This document shows, one piece after another, positions 62,578 through 64,000 of a stretch of 64,000 bases of DNA (position 1 is its first letter; every line of letters starts with the position of its first letter). Position numbers and translations under genes: made by a program. This DNA is from Acetobacter lovaniensis (GTDB lineage Bacteria; Pseudomonadota; Alphaproteobacteria; Acetobacterales; Acetobacteraceae). Location: NCBI RefSeq assembly GCF_014207635.1, contig NZ_JACHIE010000004.1:1-64000 (forward strand), given 5' to 3'. The notes below the pieces were generated by a model. It saw only the letters and a list, made by a program, of their open reading frames with translations. It did no database searches and was not told the origin of the DNA.

Positions 62578-64000
62578 TTATGAGAGATGAAACCCATCCA
62601 GCAGCAGCCGTAACTGCCTCGTCTCTTGCACCATGCCTTCGCTCGCCGTGGAAGTCCGTTCTGCCATGGCAGCGTTCTGTCGTGTACCTTCATCAATAGT
62701 TGCTACAGCGCCATTAACACTTTGCAATGCCGCAGCCTGCTCCCGTGCCGCGTCCTCTATTGCTTTGAGACGAGAACGAATTTCAAAAATACCAGAAATA
62801 ATGAACTTCATATCCTCTCTCGCCTCTTTCATAATGGAAGCCCCCTGACTTACCTGCACCTGAGAAGCACTGGCCAACCCACGAACATCTCTGGAGGCCA
62901 CCCCCGCGCGGTTCGCCAGTTCACGAATCTGCTGTGCAAGCACTTTAAACCCATTCCCTGCACCTGCTGCGCGAGCAGCTTCAACAGCCGTGTTGAGTGC
63001 AAGAATATTAGTCTGAATGGCAACCGCATCCATAATATCCGTAATTTTGTTAATAGCTTCAGTCGAACGTTCAATTTCCGCCATGGACTCATTCGCCCGA
63101 TCAATCATGCCACCAAAGTGCTGGATGCTCTCCAGACAGTTTGCGACAAAATTATTGGCTTCAGACACACGGCTCGCCGTGGAACTGACCGTAGCAGTAA
63201 TCTGCTCGACAGCAGCAGCGGTTTTCTCTACCGATGCCGACTGCCGTTCGGTACGCTGCGCCAGTTCGCCTGATGCAGCGCTGATTTCCTGTGTAACAAC
63301 ATCTATATTGTAAGCCGTATCACTTGCTACCTTCAAAGTAGTACGAAGAGCATGCAGGGCTGCATTCAAATTATCCCGTAATGGCAGATAAGGCTCCGGC
63401 ACATTACTCTTCATATCCCGGGTCAGATTCTGCTCTGCAATCTCCTGAAGAACAGAACCAAAACTTTCAGCGACAAACACCTGTTCCTTGGATATGGCTT
63501 CATCCCGCAATGTTGCTCTCGATTTTTCAGCTTCAGCCAGATAAACTGAAATGGTCAGATCCATTTCAAAAAGTACTGCCTTACATAAACTGCTTATCTG
63601 GTGGGAAAGTTTTTTGGGAACCATCTTTTTTTTGTCAAACAGACCACCTCCAGGCAAAGCGCTGGCAACAATGGCATGAATAAGATGATCAAGGACAAGA
63701 GCATACCCACCAATGTACCATCTGGGTTCAAGTCCAATTCTTGCATGAATACTGCCAATCTGCCCCACATTCTGAGCATATTCCAGCCCGAAACTGGCCG
63801 ATGAGATGTTTTTCCAGTGTTCCTGTTGCGCTGCCTTGGCCTGTTCAATATGTGTCTCGGACGAAAAAAACGTACTGGTTTGCGGAGTACGACGTACCTG
63901 CGTATAAAACCCGTCCAATGCCTGCGGAAGTTCCCTATCAATAATGGTTTTTATAGAACGAATAGCCTCACAGTCAGCTTCTGTCAGTCCCATGAACTGC
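62578..64000 (-). CDS. Globin-coupled methyl-accepting chemotaxis protein (5' end outside window)
   Basis: At least 471 residues. The N-terminal globin-coupled sensor domain has the proximal haem-ligand pattern H83-x6-P-R-W-Y-x-G-G-Y (IHARIGLEPRWYIGGYALVL). A helical linker (EAEKSRATLRDEAISKEQVF) and the cytoplasmic signalling domain follow, with hairpin tip TNILALNTAVEAARAAGAGN and heptad-rich arms. No membrane helices are seen, so it is a soluble HemAT-like oxygen or redox receptor. The frame stays open through the last bases of the window and homologues have a few more N-terminal residues (…F-M/L-G-L-x-E), so the true start probably lies beyond 64000. It may govern aerotaxis with the flagellin found at 13 kb. 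Confidence 0.9.
   Translation of the reverse strand, partial: QFMGLTEADCEAIRSIKTIIDRELPQALDGFYTQVRRTPQTSTFFSSETHIEQAKAAQQEHWKNISSASFGLEYAQNVGQIGSIHARIGLEPRWYIGGYALVLDHLIHAIVASALPGGGLFDKKKMVPKKLSHQISSLCKAVLFEMDLTISVYLAEAEKSRATLRDEAISKEQVFVAESFGSVLQEIAEQNLTRDMKSNVPEPYLPLRDNLNAALHALRTTLKVASDTAYNIDVVTQEISAASGELAQRTERQSASVEKTAAAVEQITATVSSTASRVSEANNFVANCLESIQHFGGMIDRANESMAEIERSTEAINKITDIMDAVAIQTNILALNTAVEAARAAGAGNGFKVLAQQIRELANRAGVASRDVRGLASASQVQVSQGASIMKEAREDMKFIISGIFEIRSRLKAIEDAAREQAAALQSVNGAVATIDEGTRQNAAMAERTSTASEGMVQETRQLRLLLDGFHLS

Overview
The window looks like a chromosomal segment of an acetic acid bacterium (Acetobacteraceae). This is inferred from the mix of gene families: an OprB-type carbohydrate porin, a B12/radical-SAM protein of the hopanoid-methylase type, a Tat-exported FAD oxidase beside a small periplasmic cytochrome c, TonB-dependent uptake, and IS3/IS5-type transposase remnants. 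No rRNA or tRNA gene was seen to fix the genus, and no CRISPR array was found.

Layout. (1) 1-9.3 kb: a HigB-type toxin with a broken antitoxin, a small lipoprotein, then a translationally coupled pair for a giant alpha-2-macroglobulin-like protein and penicillin-binding protein 1C. (2) 9.3-15.4 kb: a decayed mobile island. An aminotransferase gene is cut by an IS3-family remnant, followed by two different serine recombinases, an XRE regulator and an IS5-family remnant. A lone flagellin gene starts 84 bp from the second recombinase and is followed by a lone MazF/PemK-type toxin. (3) 15.6-22.5 kb: VIT-family and TauE-family membrane proteins, two decayed cytochrome b561-like relics that resemble each other, a histidine kinase whose divergent response regulator has an internal stop codon, and a B12-binding radical SAM protein. 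(4) 23.0-31.0 kb: a tightly overlapping operon for a CzcA-type heavy-metal RND efflux pump with its own two-component system. (5) 31.1-40.8 kb: a ten-gene, minus-strand, overlapping cluster combining a HAD phosphatase, GtrA, a fused membrane protein and uridine-kinase-like enzyme, a class II aldolase, two nucleotidyltransferases, a GT2 glycosyltransferase, a glycerophosphodiesterase-like protein, a YfhO-like protein and a small secreted protein. It reads as a dedicated pathway that makes, activates, lipid-links, flips and transfers an unusual surface sugar or polyol. (6) 41.2-56.5 kb: a catabolic supercluster around a divergent LysR promoter. The minus side carries an ABC importer, TonB receptor, sugar isomerase-like protein, 2-oxoglutarate oxygenase, class II aldolase, Tat-exported FAD oxidase and cytochrome c. 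The plus side carries a DDAH-like amidinohydrolase, a 2-hydroxyacid dehydrogenase and an M20 carbamoyl-amidase. A Tat-exported aminotransferase follows after a terminator. (7) 57.1-64 kb: an NCS2 purine/pyrimidine permease, an in-frame fusion of an AraC regulator to a complete 2-oxoglutarate/Fe(II) oxygenase, an OprB porin and a globin-coupled chemoreceptor that runs off the window.

The strongest candidates for undescribed biology are the AraC-oxygenase fusion with its well-placed internal ribosome-binding site, the membrane protein-kinase fusion inside the sugar cluster, the catabolic supercluster with extracytoplasmic oxidation enzymes, and the recombinase/palindrome arrangement at the flagellin start. 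All functional statements rest on motif recognition by eye; no database search was run.
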